A stretch of DNA of 8,059 bases from JACKDX01 sp964640175 (GCA_964640175.1 CAZXFW010000024.1:1-8059), one strand, 5' to 3'. Counted from the stretch's first letter, positions 1-7,208 are shown. Program-made: numbers and translations. The notes: a model not told the origin generated them from the sequence alone.

Positions 1-383
<383 letters not shown>

Positions 384-402
384 AAAACTGTGAGCTGTCC
401 TT

Positions 403-430
403 GATGATTGACCGGCTAGGAACAATCATC
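403..430 (-). repeat. 8-bp inverted repeat next to 16S 5' end
   Basis: GATGATTG (403-410) and CAATCATC (423-430) are perfect inverted copies around a 12-base loop. The stem is about 20 bases upstream of the mature 16S end and could form in the precursor RNA as part of the processing structure. Another stem lies just upstream: TGCAAC (458-463) with GTTGCA (468-473), extended past a small internal loop by CCC (453-455) with GGG (476-478). Confidence 0.5.
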
Positions 431-438
431 TTGGCTCT

Positions 439-444
439 ATTATA
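439..444 (-). promoter_or_regulatory. perfect -10 box (TATAAT) close to 16S, possible proximal rrn promoter
   Basis: The minus strand reads TATAAT at 444-439. No good -35 sits at 16-18 bases upstream (GCAAGT at 17). Transcription from here would begin near 432, leaving only about 50 nt before the mature 16S end and placing the 430-403 stem at the very start of the transcript. It may be a second, activator- or UP-element-dependent promoter, or chance. Confidence 0.35.
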
Positions 445-498
445 GTATTGTACCCATTGCAACTTGCGTTGCATAGGGACCCGTTTGCGCATTTAAGA

Positions 499-516
499 GT
501 AGCCAATAATGGCTAC
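499..516 (-). promoter_or_regulatory. rRNA leader hairpin (boxB-like)
   Basis: A perfect 7-bp stem with a 4-nt loop (GTAGCCA-TTAT-TGGCTAC on the minus strand) is followed directly by TCTTAAA, similar to part of the E. coli boxA TGCTCTTTAACA. The hairpin-then-boxA order is that of boxB-boxA in E. coli rrn leaders. It has no T-tract, so it is not a good intrinsic terminator. Confidence 0.4.
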
Positions 517-532
517 CCCAATGGTATTTCCG

Positions 533-547
533 ATTCAGTTTTCAAAG
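533..547 (-). promoter_or_regulatory. boxA-like antitermination element
   Basis: The minus strand reads CTTTGAAAACTGAAT. This resembles the '(T)CTTTGAAAACT' boxA element known from rrn leaders and spacers in several phyla, where NusB/NusE (S10) bind the nascent RNA to prevent early termination. Its place inside the leader, between the distal promoter candidate and 16S, fits that role. The identification rests on motif resemblance and position only. Confidence 0.45.
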
Positions 548-606
548 GCCGAGAACGCACATCCAACATTCCGTTGAACGCACGCCGTATCCGGCGAAGG
601 GGTGGA

Positions 607-634
607 TCTTTACCATGCTAAACAACCGTGTCAA
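607..634 (-). promoter_or_regulatory. candidate distal rrn promoter
   Basis: On the minus strand a perfect sigma-70 type -35 box TTGACA (634-629) is followed after 16 bases by TAAAGA (612-607), a poor -10 match (3 of 6). If used, transcription would start near 600 and give a leader of about 220 nt, long enough to include all the hairpins and the boxA-like elements before 16S. The weak -10 keeps confidence modest. Confidence 0.4.
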
Positions 635-687
635 CTCCTGATCCATGCAAAGAATCTTCTTTTCTTAAACGAAGCTCTCCCTCAATG

Positions 688-701
688 AATTCTCCAGAAT
701 T
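688..701. promoter_or_regulatory. operator-like palindrome AATTCT-CC-AGAATT
   Basis: This is a perfect 6-2-6 dyad, 65 bases before the start codon of the propeller gene at 766. The symmetry and position suit a dimeric transcription factor site. No regulator can be assigned, and no clear -35/-10 pair for the downstream gene is visible, so the role is inferred. Confidence 0.3.
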
Positions 702-721
702 TGTGACTGGCACTGACCGCC

Positions 722-741
722 TTGGCGTGTTAAACCGCCAA
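722..741. promoter_or_regulatory. inverted repeat TTGGCG-N8-CGCCAA before the propeller gene
   Basis: The two perfect 6-base arms (722-727 and 736-741) are separated by 8 bases and end 24 bases before the ATG at 766. It could be an operator or a 5' UTR hairpin. No ribosome binding site is obvious between this repeat and the start codon. Confidence 0.3.
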
Positions 742-765
742 CGGGACTGAGCCATCAGTGGTGCA

Positions 766-2826
766 ATGTCGAGTCGCCGGCTAAAAACGGCCAAACGCTG
801 GAAAATCCATGTCTTCCGCGGTTTTTCCTTAGCGAGAACCGTCGGAGTCATGGCTTTGCTATGTTGGCATCCTATTCTGGCAGCTGCCCAACAGACGCCT
901 GCAACTCCAGAAAAGCCATCGCCCACCAAGCCGGTGGTGGCGCCCCCCAGCACCCCTCCGCCGCCGCCTGACTGGCGTTGGCGGCAAATTACTGCGTCTT
1001 TGCGCACTCAAGGGCGTTTTTCCGCGGTTGCGGTCGATCCTACTAACCCGCAACTTATTTTAATCGGAACGGAAGAGGGCACCCTCATGCGCTCTGACGA
1101 CGGCGGTATTACATGGACCGAGGTTGAAACCAGCCCTAGCGTCATCCAAAAATTCAGCGTTGCGCCTAAAACGCCCTCGCTGCCCCAACTAGGAGAACTG
1201 GTTCCTCCGGAATATCAGATTTACGTGGATCCACCTTTTTCCACTTATGCAGAACGTGTGTGGATGCCCTTTGAAACTCTCTTTTTCAGCATTCGTCCGT
1301 CGTTCATTTCAGCGGGTTTCATGCCCAAGATAAGTCTACCGGCTACCGAGTTTCTGGGCGATGCCACCCGCCAACGTTCTGAAGTGAATACCATATGGTC
1401 TATTGTCTTCTGTGACGGTGCACCTTATCGAACCATCGTAGCTTCCCAAGAAGAAGTTTACGGCTCCTCAGACGACGGCATGACCTTCGTACGGCTCTTT
1501 GCCATTCCAGGTCGCGTTGCTATTTATTGGGCACGTTGTAATCCCAATAATCCTCTCGAAGTTGCGGTGGCCAGTGAGTTCGGTGCCTTTATCTCCAAAG
1601 ATGGCGGCCTCACGTTTGATCAAGAACTCACCGCCTGGCCAGGACGCGCAGCGACTGCCATTGAGTGGGGCGTTACGAAACATCCCAAGCTCAAGAAGCT
1701 CTACATTGCCAATGGCGACGTAATTTTTGCTGGAGATCCTGACTCCGATCAAGGCCTCGTCATGATTTACCCAGACTTTAACAATGCGAACACTGCCCCG
1801 TGGGGCACTGTATATGACATTAAGACAACGCCTTCTGGCGAAGTCTGGGCAGGAACAGAGGACGGCCTTCGCGCCTCGTTCGACGGCGGAGAGAATTGGA
1901 TCAACGTTGAGCAGCAAGTACTGGGTCGTCAACGTGTACGCAGGCTTGCAGTGGGCGAAAATGAATGGGGCGGAGAACGAGTCATCGCCGTGCTGGGCAA
2001 CGTGCGGCCCAATATCACAGGCTCCACATCCAACACGAAAGTGACAGGCCCACTGGCCAATGTGTATATCAACCCACACCCGCCACGCGATTGGGTGTAT
2101 TCAACCGACGACAGTGGCAATACCTGGCATCCATTTTACAACGACTTGACGCGACGTACGATTTTTGCTGTCACCAGTATCCCGGCGCAAAATGGCAAAC
2201 CTGCAGAATGGTGGGTGGTAACCAGAGGCGAGTTATGGGGCACGGCTTACACGAGCGATCCATTACGCGGACCCGTCGATAAAAATGCTGCAGAATGGGC
2301 TAAAGCCAAGCTGGCCACAACACCTGCGTTGGATACGGTGATCCAAGCCATGATGGAAGCCAACTACATTTCGGTAGAAGAGCTGGATAAAGCATTTTAC
2401 CGCGCTAAGAGCACTCGGCCCTATGTACCACGGCTTGATTTTTTATTTAGGTTCTACAATGTCGATTATTCAGAAGCAGAAACACAAGCCCTTACAAGCC
2501 CTTTTGAACGTCAAGCCGTCTCAGACCAGGTAGAATGGACATTCTTGATGGAGCTTAAGTTTCTGATGAGGCTCGGAGGAATGTTCATCGAAGAAGAGAT
2601 CGGCTCAAACCGACTTGCACTGTATGACCTGAACAAACAAGTACGATACGTTGCCGAAGATACATGGCATGAACGTCTTGTATTGCTCACCCGTCTAGCA
2701 GACGGCATGTCTGATGAGCTCGAAATCGAAGTCACCCGGGCACGCATTGAAAGCCTCGAAGCCATCTTAGAGACATGGACGCGTCAACCACTTCGAAACC
2801 TTCTCAGCTACCAACCTTGGCACTGA
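766..2826 (+). CDS. exported Asp-box (BNR/sortilin-like) beta-propeller protein with conserved C-terminal domain
   Basis: The 686-residue protein begins with a basic stretch and a hydrophobic segment (about 26-41, ending ILAAA) that look like a Sec signal peptide, with likely cleavage near AAA/QQ at 41-43. A Pro-rich spacer (45-68) follows. Residues about 75-500 hold at least five Asp-box motifs S-x-D-x-G-x-[TN]-[WF]: SDDGGITW (110-117), SDDGMTF (235-241), SKDGGLTF (277-284), SFDGGENW (371-378) and STDDSGNTW (446-454). Such motifs mark blades of the BNR/VPS10/HCF136-like beta-propeller class, usually binding or scaffold folds. The C-terminal part (about 505-686) is different: a helix-rich region, beta-like segments (557-568 and 588-604), then a long helical stretch, resembling a C-terminal domain I associate with deltaproteobacterial envelope proteins. 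No catalytic residues are recognised, so an enzymatic role is not claimed. The ATG at 766 is the first after an in-frame stop at 748. An ATG at 850 (residue 29) would give a short signal peptide but has GGAG only 2 bases upstream. sppA follows after 72 bases on the same strand. Confidence 0.85.
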   Translation: MSSRRLKTAKRWKIHVFRGFSLARTVGVMALLCWHPILAAAQQTPATPEKPSPTKPVVAPPSTPPPPPDWRWRQITASLRTQGRFSAVAVDPTNPQLILIGTEEGTLMRSDDGGITWTEVETSPSVIQKFSVAPKTPSLPQLGELVPPEYQIYVDPPFSTYAERVWMPFETLFFSIRPSFISAGFMPKISLPATEFLGDATRQRSEVNTIWSIVFCDGAPYRTIVASQEEVYGSSDDGMTFVRLFAIPGRVAIYWARCNPNNPLEVAVASEFGAFISKDGGLTFDQELTAWPGRAATAIEWGVTKHPKLKKLYIANGDVIFAGDPDSDQGLVMIYPDFNNANTAPWGTVYDIKTTPSGEVWAGTEDGLRASFDGGENWINVEQQVLGRQRVRRLAVGENEWGGERVIAVLGNVRPNITGSTSNTKVTGPLANVYINPHPPRDWVYSTDDSGNTWHPFYNDLTRRTIFAVTSIPAQNGKPAEWWVVTRGELWGTAYTSDPLRGPVDKNAAEWAKAKLATTPALDTVIQAMMEANYISVEELDKAFYRAKSTRPYVPRLDFLFRFYNVDYSEAETQALTSPFERQAVSDQVEWTFLMELKFLMRLGGMFIEEEIGSNRLALYDLNKQVRYVAEDTWHERLVLLTRLADGMSDELEIEVTRARIESLEAILETWTRQPLRNLLSYQPWH

Positions 2827-2841
2827 GGGCGCCCACTAAGT

Positions 2842-2888
2842 AGATACCTTGAGCAGCACTGGCAGAGCACAATCATCTCATGGTATCT
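2842..2888 (+). repeat. interrupted inverted repeat directly upstream of sppA
   Basis: AGATACC-T-TGAG (2842-2853) pairs with CTCA-T-GGTATCT (2877-2888): 7 plus 4 base pairs around one mismatch, with a 23-base loop. The right arm ends 10 bases before the ATG at 2899, where a ribosome binding site would be expected, and none is visible. It has no T-tract, so it is a poor intrinsic terminator. It may be an mRNA structure acting on sppA translation, or an operator. A small 8-base palindrome (GGGCGCCC, 2827-2834) immediately follows the propeller gene's stop codon. Confidence 0.45.
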
Positions 2889-2898
2889 GTCGCCTGTG

Positions 2899-5250
2899 AT
2901 GCGAACGCCAAAGCCGTGGACCATTCGCAAACGAGACGGTAGTACGGAATCGTTAACTTTTGTCTCAGAATTTCAAGCTCGTGTAGCAGTAGGTGCAATT
3001 ACTCAAGAGGATGTGATCTCACGTGACGGAAGACGTTGGTTGCGTATTGGAGATATTGTTGGTCTAAAGCCATTGTTTGCATCCGAAACAGTGCCTGCAC
3101 CACGGCGTTCTAGACAGGCAACCATGATTGGAATTCCGGCTTCGACACCTCCACCAAGCCACGGCTACTCATCGCAAGGGACTGCGCCTAAACATACGCT
3201 TGTGGGTATGCCAACGCCCCTAGCGACCGCTACAACATCGCCTGGAATTTTACCTCCCTCTAACACTACTCAACGCAACGTCCAGCGAACCATTATTGGC
3301 GTACCTCTTACCAATCCAACACATCCTTCAGCATCACATCATCCAACACTTATAGGCACTGCGCCTCACTTATCCCGTACTTCGTCAATTCGTCGGAAAC
3401 CATCCAAATTAGTGGAGTATCGTTTTATGCAAGGAATGCTATGGGTATCAAGATTGCCTAAATACTGGTTATGGATTGGTATAGGCACACTTGGCATTGT
3501 CATGTGGATCTTGGCATTTGTGTTAATGGGAAGCTTGCTGACAGGTTGTGACTGCACAAGTTGGGAAACACACTCTCAAGATAAGAAGCCCGAAGTGTAT
3601 GAACTTCACTTGACCGAAGCTCCCAGCGAGGAGCCCTATCCACTAACCTTTGGCAGCCGTCCATTGCCACTGCATAAGGTGTTGGAACATTTGCATGCGT
3701 TGAACGAGAGCCACGCCCGCGGTTTGTTCATACGCCTTGAGCCTATGGAAGGCGCCTGGGCACGCATGGAAGACTTAGTAGAAGGATTGAAAGAAGCACG
3801 TAAAACCCCAAAGCCTATCTATTGCCATTTTGAAGAAGCTGACAATGTTTCTTATGCACTCGCTGCAGCAGGATGTGATCGCATTACGATGAGCCCTGCA
3901 GGCATGATCAACCTTACAGGCACGGCAGTCGAAGTCCTATACGCGCGCGAGCTTTTGGATAAGGTTGGGATACAAGCACAAATGCTTCAGATTGGCCGAT
4001 ATAAAGGTGCCGCCGACAGCTTGACTCACAAGACCATGCCTCCCGAATCTCGCGAATCGCTGGGAGCCATTGTTAGTGATTTACAAGACTCCCTGATTCA
4101 AGGGCTTAGATCTCGACAGACATTACACAATGCTCACATACAGACATTGTTTGAACATGGCCCCTATACCCCCGAAGACGCTCTAAAAGCGGGGTTGATT
4201 GATGCCATCGAATTTGCGGACCAAACTCGTTACGCTTTAAAAACGCAAACGCACACTACTAAAGTCACTGCACTGAGTTCTGATGACACGAAAGGCATCG
4301 ACATCAGCGAACTAGTCAAGCAATTCACCAGCCATTCCAAGCAAGACGAAAAGTCATCTGAACCACGCATTGCGCTTATGGTGTTAGAGGGAACCATTGT
4401 CGATGCTGACTCAGACGGCGCCAACGGCATACGTTCAGCACCAGTAATTCAGGCACTGCGCCACATCGAATATGACGATGCCATTAAAAGCGTGGTGCTT
4501 CGCATTAACTCCCCTGGTGGCTCTGCACTCGCCAGCGATGAAATTTGGCACGCAGTAAGAAGCATCGTTCGCAAAAAACCTGTCATTGCGTCCATCGGAG
4601 ATATGGCAGCGAGTGGAGGTTATTACATAGCCTCGGCGAGCACGACTATTATGGCTCAACGCACAAGCTTAGTTGGTTCTATTGGCGTCGTAGGTGGTAA
4701 AATCAGCGTGGCAGGCGTGGCTGAAAAACTTGGGGTGCATGCTGAGTTAATTCAAAGCACCGGCTATGGAGGGTGGCTAAGTCCTTTACGACCATTTTCG
4801 GAATCTCAACAACAACGCCTGCACCATCTTTTACAAACTACCTACGAACGGTTTCTAAAACGCGTAGCCGAGGGAAGAAATAAACCAGAAAGCCAGATCG
4901 AGCTCGCAGCACAAGGACGTTTATATACTGGCCAACGTGCACAACAAGCAGGCCTTATCGACGCGTTTGGCGGGCTCCACGCTGCATTGGCCAAAGCGCG
5001 GACACTTGGAAACGTGGATGCATCCACACCCATGGAGATTTGGCCAGAACAGAGAAACTTAGGAGAAATTCTAATAAGAGCCCTTGGAGGCGTCAATACA
5101 CACACTCCACAATTGGCTGATAACTCTCGAATACAAACCCTGGTATCTCAGTGGAACACCGCAACAACATCCAGTCCGCTTTTATTTGCTTTTCTAAATA
5201 GTCATCAACCTGTTTTGTGTGTGCTTCCTTACCAACTTGAAACACGTTGA
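2899..5250 (+). CDS. sppA: signal peptide peptidase SppA (protease IV), long form with N-terminal GYF-like module
   Basis: SppA is a membrane-bound serine protease that cuts left-over signal peptides, using a Ser/Lys dyad on the periplasmic side. In this 783-residue protein the second protease domain has GDMAASGG with the expected nucleophile Ser572, and the first has IGRYKGAAD with the expected general base Lys369, as in the two-domain E. coli enzyme (Ser409/Lys209). The NSPGGS motif is at about 537-542. Ahead of the protease lie about 190 extra residues: a module at about 6-60 (W, RDG, EDVISRDGRRW, GDIVGLKPLF) resembling GYF_2-like modules of deltaproteobacteria, a Thr/Pro-rich linker with four T-x-[IV]-G repeats (Thr75, 100, 131, 150), a basic stretch (RRKPSK), and one membrane segment (about 190-212). 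Positive-inside charges suggest the module is cytoplasmic. The ATG at 2899 is preceded by an in-frame GTG at 2896; neither has a clear Shine-Dalgarno. An internal ATG at 3427 does. The 3' end overlaps the convergent patatin gene by 22 bases. Confidence 0.93.
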   Translation: MRTPKPWTIRKRDGSTESLTFVSEFQARVAVGAITQEDVISRDGRRWLRIGDIVGLKPLFASETVPAPRRSRQATMIGIPASTPPPSHGYSSQGTAPKHTLVGMPTPLATATTSPGILPPSNTTQRNVQRTIIGVPLTNPTHPSASHHPTLIGTAPHLSRTSSIRRKPSKLVEYRFMQGMLWVSRLPKYWLWIGIGTLGIVMWILAFVLMGSLLTGCDCTSWETHSQDKKPEVYELHLTEAPSEEPYPLTFGSRPLPLHKVLEHLHALNESHARGLFIRLEPMEGAWARMEDLVEGLKEARKTPKPIYCHFEEADNVSYALAAAGCDRITMSPAGMINLTGTAVEVLYARELLDKVGIQAQMLQIGRYKGAADSLTHKTMPPESRESLGAIVSDLQDSLIQGLRSRQTLHNAHIQTLFEHGPYTPEDALKAGLIDAIEFADQTRYALKTQTHTTKVTALSSDDTKGIDISELVKQFTSHSKQDEKSSEPRIALMVLEGTIVDADSDGANGIRSAPVIQALRHIEYDDAIKSVVLRINSPGGSALASDEIWHAVRSIVRKKPVIASIGDMAASGGYYIASASTTIMAQRTSLVGSIGVVGGKISVAGVAEKLGVHAELIQSTGYGGWLSPLRPFSESQQQRLHHLLQTTYERFLKRVAEGRNKPESQIELAAQGRLYTGQRAQQAGLIDAFGGLHAALAKARTLGNVDASTPMEIWPEQRNLGEILIRALGGVNTHTPQLADNSRIQTLVSQWNTATTSSPLLFAFLNSHQPVLCVLPYQLETR
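3414..3429 (+). promoter_or_regulatory. possible internal ribosome binding site and start codon within sppA
   Basis: GGAG (3414-3417) lies 9 bases before the in-frame ATG at 3427, better spaced than anything before the 5' start at 2899. Starting here gives about 607 residues, close to E. coli SppA, with a basic then hydrophobic N-terminus ending LLTGC, a lipobox-like sequence with Cys at position 41 of the short form. Chance occurrence is possible. Confidence 0.3.
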
Positions 5251-6191
5251 TGGTGGGGTCGTCCGGATTCGGTGGTACTTCCATTCGCATCAAACACCCC
5301 TTGCAATTTTGCAGCACTCAGCACACGCACGGCTTCACGGTATCCTCGACCAAGTAACGCCTTACCATCAGCACGACTTAGAAAAGGAAATTTTCCGAGG
5401 TCGGCCGAAACATTAAGCAGTGTGACATGGGGATACTGTTTATGGATTAGGTCTAAGCCACGTTTTTCTTTTTCAGACAAAACTACATTCAAAGATTGCC
5501 GTATCACTGCACCGATGCCACGCATAGCCACAGAGCTTTCACTTGGCTTGGTAATGTAAGGCCGATACACGTTTGAGATGATCACGACATCTGCTCCTGC
5601 CTCCACCGCCAGATCGACACTCAGCGTCCTGACCATCTCGCCATCAAGATAGTATCTGTCCCCTATGCGGTAGGGACGAAACAATACTGGCACACACGAA
5701 GATGCTGCGATGGCCTGACTGATGGGAACACCTTCCGTATAGCCTCTTCCAAATACAACGCGTTTGCTTTGATCAACATCCGCCGCAGTAATAATGAGTG
5801 TAGGTTCAAGTGCGCGGAAATCATTGATAGGCAAGTGATTCGCCAAAAATCGCTCAAACCGATCAATCGACAACATACCACTTAATAAATATCCAGGAAC
5901 TCTAAGTTGTCCTAAGTTTGGAAGCCCAAAAAAATAATGACTTTTGAGAACGCCTCTGCCCTTTTTACGCTGCCAAGGTGCTTTGATCCAATCAATCAGC
6001 TCATCCGCTTTAAAGCCTTGGGCTGCGAATGCTCCAATAATTGCCCCCGCCGATGCTCCAACATAGATATCAGGAACGATGCCTAGCTCTTCAATTGCTT
6101 TGAGGGCTCCGATGTGTGCAATCCCTTTGGTTGCACCCCCTGACCCTACAAAAGCCACACGAGGCCGATGCTCGGTTTTAACGAGACTCAC
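5229..6191 (-). CDS. patatin-like phospholipase (RssA/YjjU-type)
   Basis: The 320-residue protein has the patatin elements in order: the glycine-rich oxyanion-hole loop GSGGATKG (16-23) followed by HIGAL, the nucleophile elbow G-A-S-A-G (45-49, Ser47), and the aspartate of the Ser-Asp dyad in YYLDGE (Asp183). Family members are acyl hydrolases acting on phospholipids or lysophospholipids. Here the loop is SGGATKG where GGGGARG is common, and DGE replaces the usual DGG/DGA; both keep the catalytic residues. There is no signal peptide or membrane segment, so a cytoplasmic or membrane-peripheral enzyme is expected. The start is GTG at 6191: no other start codon lies nearby in frame, and GAGGTGA, an excellent Shine-Dalgarno match, overlaps it, which is unusually close. 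The TPR gene ends 48 bases upstream in the same direction, suggesting co-transcription. The 3' end overlaps sppA by 22 bases. Confidence 0.92.
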   Translation of the reverse strand: MSLVKTEHRPRVAFVGSGGATKGIAHIGALKAIEELGIVPDIYVGASAGAIIGAFAAQGFKADELIDWIKAPWQRKKGRGVLKSHYFFGLPNLGQLRVPGYLLSGMLSIDRFERFLANHLPINDFRALEPTLIITAADVDQSKRVVFGRGYTEGVPISQAIAASSCVPVLFRPYRIGDRYYLDGEMVRTLSVDLAVEAGADVVIISNVYRPYITKPSESSVAMRGIGAVIRQSLNVVLSEKEKRGLDLIHKQYPHVTLLNVSADLGKFPFLSRADGKALLGRGYREAVRVLSAAKLQGVFDANGSTTESGRPHHQRVSSW

Positions 6192-6239
6192 CTCGTTAAG
6201 ATTCCATGTCTAGCCGAAGATGTCGATTTAATAGGGCAG

Positions 6240-7130
6240 TTATTTGCCGGGGGCTCGTTTACTGGCCGTACGCGCTTTTTGAGTCAAGCTACTAAGACGT
6301 TTTCTTGCAGACGCTGCAAATTCAGACTGAGGCCACTTTCGAAGCAATGTCTGAAGGATGCTACGAGCGTCATCTAACTTTCCCTTGTCTTCGTATAGAT
6401 GACTCAGTAACCAAGCCGCATCGTCATGCACACTCCGATCGTCCACTTGTTCCAATACGCCTTGTGCTAACGCTATGGCTTCATCGTAGCGGTCTAACTT
6501 ATAAAGCGTTCGCGCGAGTTCATAACGAATCATGGCCACTTCCGCACCTTGATCAGAAAGATCCAAGGCCCGCTTGTAAGTTTCGGAAGCTTCCGCATAT
6601 CGGCCATTACGCGTCAATGACATGGCATTTTGAAATGTTTCTAACGACAAGTCGCGTCTGAATCGCGCCACAGCCTCCTGAAACAACTTGGATTCTGTGA
6701 TAGACAGTGGCTCTTTACTTAGACTCGCATATTGCTTAACGACCTCTCGCTTCTTATTGGCTTGAATTAACTCGTAAAATTCTTTGGCTTGTTGTTCTGC
6801 GCGTACTCGACGTTCAGTATGTTTTGACAGCTGAGTAAATTCTCGCCGCATACCTTCAACTTTGCGGACCAGCTCGTTTTTTTCAGATTCAATCTCCCGA
6901 ATACGAGTATCAGACAAAAGCTTTAGCGCCACAAAAGACAATGCTGCAAACAAAATATAAGCAACCGCGCTGTTCCAGAACGATCGGCGTTCACTGGTTG
7001 CTTGGCGTTTGGCGATAGATTTGATGTCAGCAGCCAACGACGTAGTGAGATTGTTGGTCTTGATAATAAGGCTACGAGATTCAACAATCTCTTTTTTTAT
7101 CTCACGAATCTCGTCATCGGTTTCAAGCAT
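6240..7130 (-). CDS. membrane-anchored coiled-coil protein with TPR repeats
   Basis: The 296-residue product (from ATG 7130) has a charged, heptad-like N-terminal region (about 3-50), one membrane segment (about 53-71, rich in A, L, F, V), a second charged probable coiled coil (about 74-125), and a C-terminal helical-repeat region. Three TPR-like units are visible near 163-192 (NGRYAEASETYKRALDL), 199-227 (LYKLDRYDEAIALAQGVL) and 237-267 (KGKLDDARSILQTLLRKWP). TPR domains mediate protein-protein contacts. The tail is very basic (RKRLSS...KRAPGK). No enzyme motif is seen, so the likely role is a scaffold or adaptor at the inner membrane; which side the repeats face is unclear. The frame extends to a TTG at 7169 (13 more residues, Arg-rich). 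ATG was preferred as the standard codon, but neither start has a Shine-Dalgarno. The gene sits between the LytTR regulator and the patatin gene, all on one strand. Confidence 0.8.
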   Translation of the reverse strand: MLETDDEIREIKKEIVESRSLIIKTNNLTTSLAADIKSIAKRQATSERRSFWNSAVAYILFAALSFVALKLLSDTRIREIESEKNELVRKVEGMRREFTQLSKHTERRVRAEQQAKEFYELIQANKKREVVKQYASLSKEPLSITESKLFQEAVARFRRDLSLETFQNAMSLTRNGRYAEASETYKRALDLSDQGAEVAMIRYELARTLYKLDRYDEAIALAQGVLEQVDDRSVHDDAAWLLSHLYEDKGKLDDARSILQTLLRKWPQSEFAASARKRLSSLTQKARTASKRAPGK

Positions 7131-7208
7131 CGCGACGGAACGGATACCCCGTCTCTGCCGCCTTGGCAACCAGGCAACATAGATTGCATGTCTGCTTTGC
7201 CAAATCCC

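Larger units (their letters stand above)
384..628 (-). promoter_or_regulatory. rRNA operon leader region
   Basis: This non-coding stretch lies upstream of 16S and contains several stem-loops on the rRNA strand plus boxA-like sequences, as expected of an rrn leader carrying antitermination and RNase III processing signals. In transcription order it holds the boxA-like element (547-533), a tight hairpin (516-499) followed by TACTCTTAAA, which is a second boxA-like candidate, a stem at 478-453, and a stem at 430-403 just before the mature 16S end. The processing partner downstream of 16S is outside the window. I see no protein-coding gene here; the short open frames in it are not convincing. Confidence 0.6.

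Noticed and set aside
708..726. Sigma-54-like TGGCAC...TTGGC upstream of the propeller gene
   Set aside because: The distance between the GG and GC elements is 14 bases instead of the required 10, so it does not fit a sigma-54 promoter.
618..1007. 129-codon minus-strand frame spanning the propeller promoter region and 5' end
   Set aside because: The glycine-rich part is the antisense of the Pro-rich spacer codons of the propeller gene, and it also covers the palindromes upstream of that gene; no domain is recognisable.
1468..2079. 203-codon open frame on the minus strand inside the propeller gene
   Set aside because: It lies wholly antisense to a gene with a signal peptide and repeated Asp-box motifs; its translation shows no recognisable domain and is Cys/His-rich in the way antisense frames often are.
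2880..2942. 20-codon open frame (ATG at 2880) overlapping the sppA start, possible leader peptide
   Set aside because: It has no ribosome binding site, no attenuator-like codon run, and the length is expected by chance.
3535..3552. LLTGC lipobox in full-length SppA
   Set aside because: In the full-length protein the cysteine is at residue 217, far from the N-terminus, so lipoprotein processing would be very unusual; it is only plausible if the internal start at 3427 is used.
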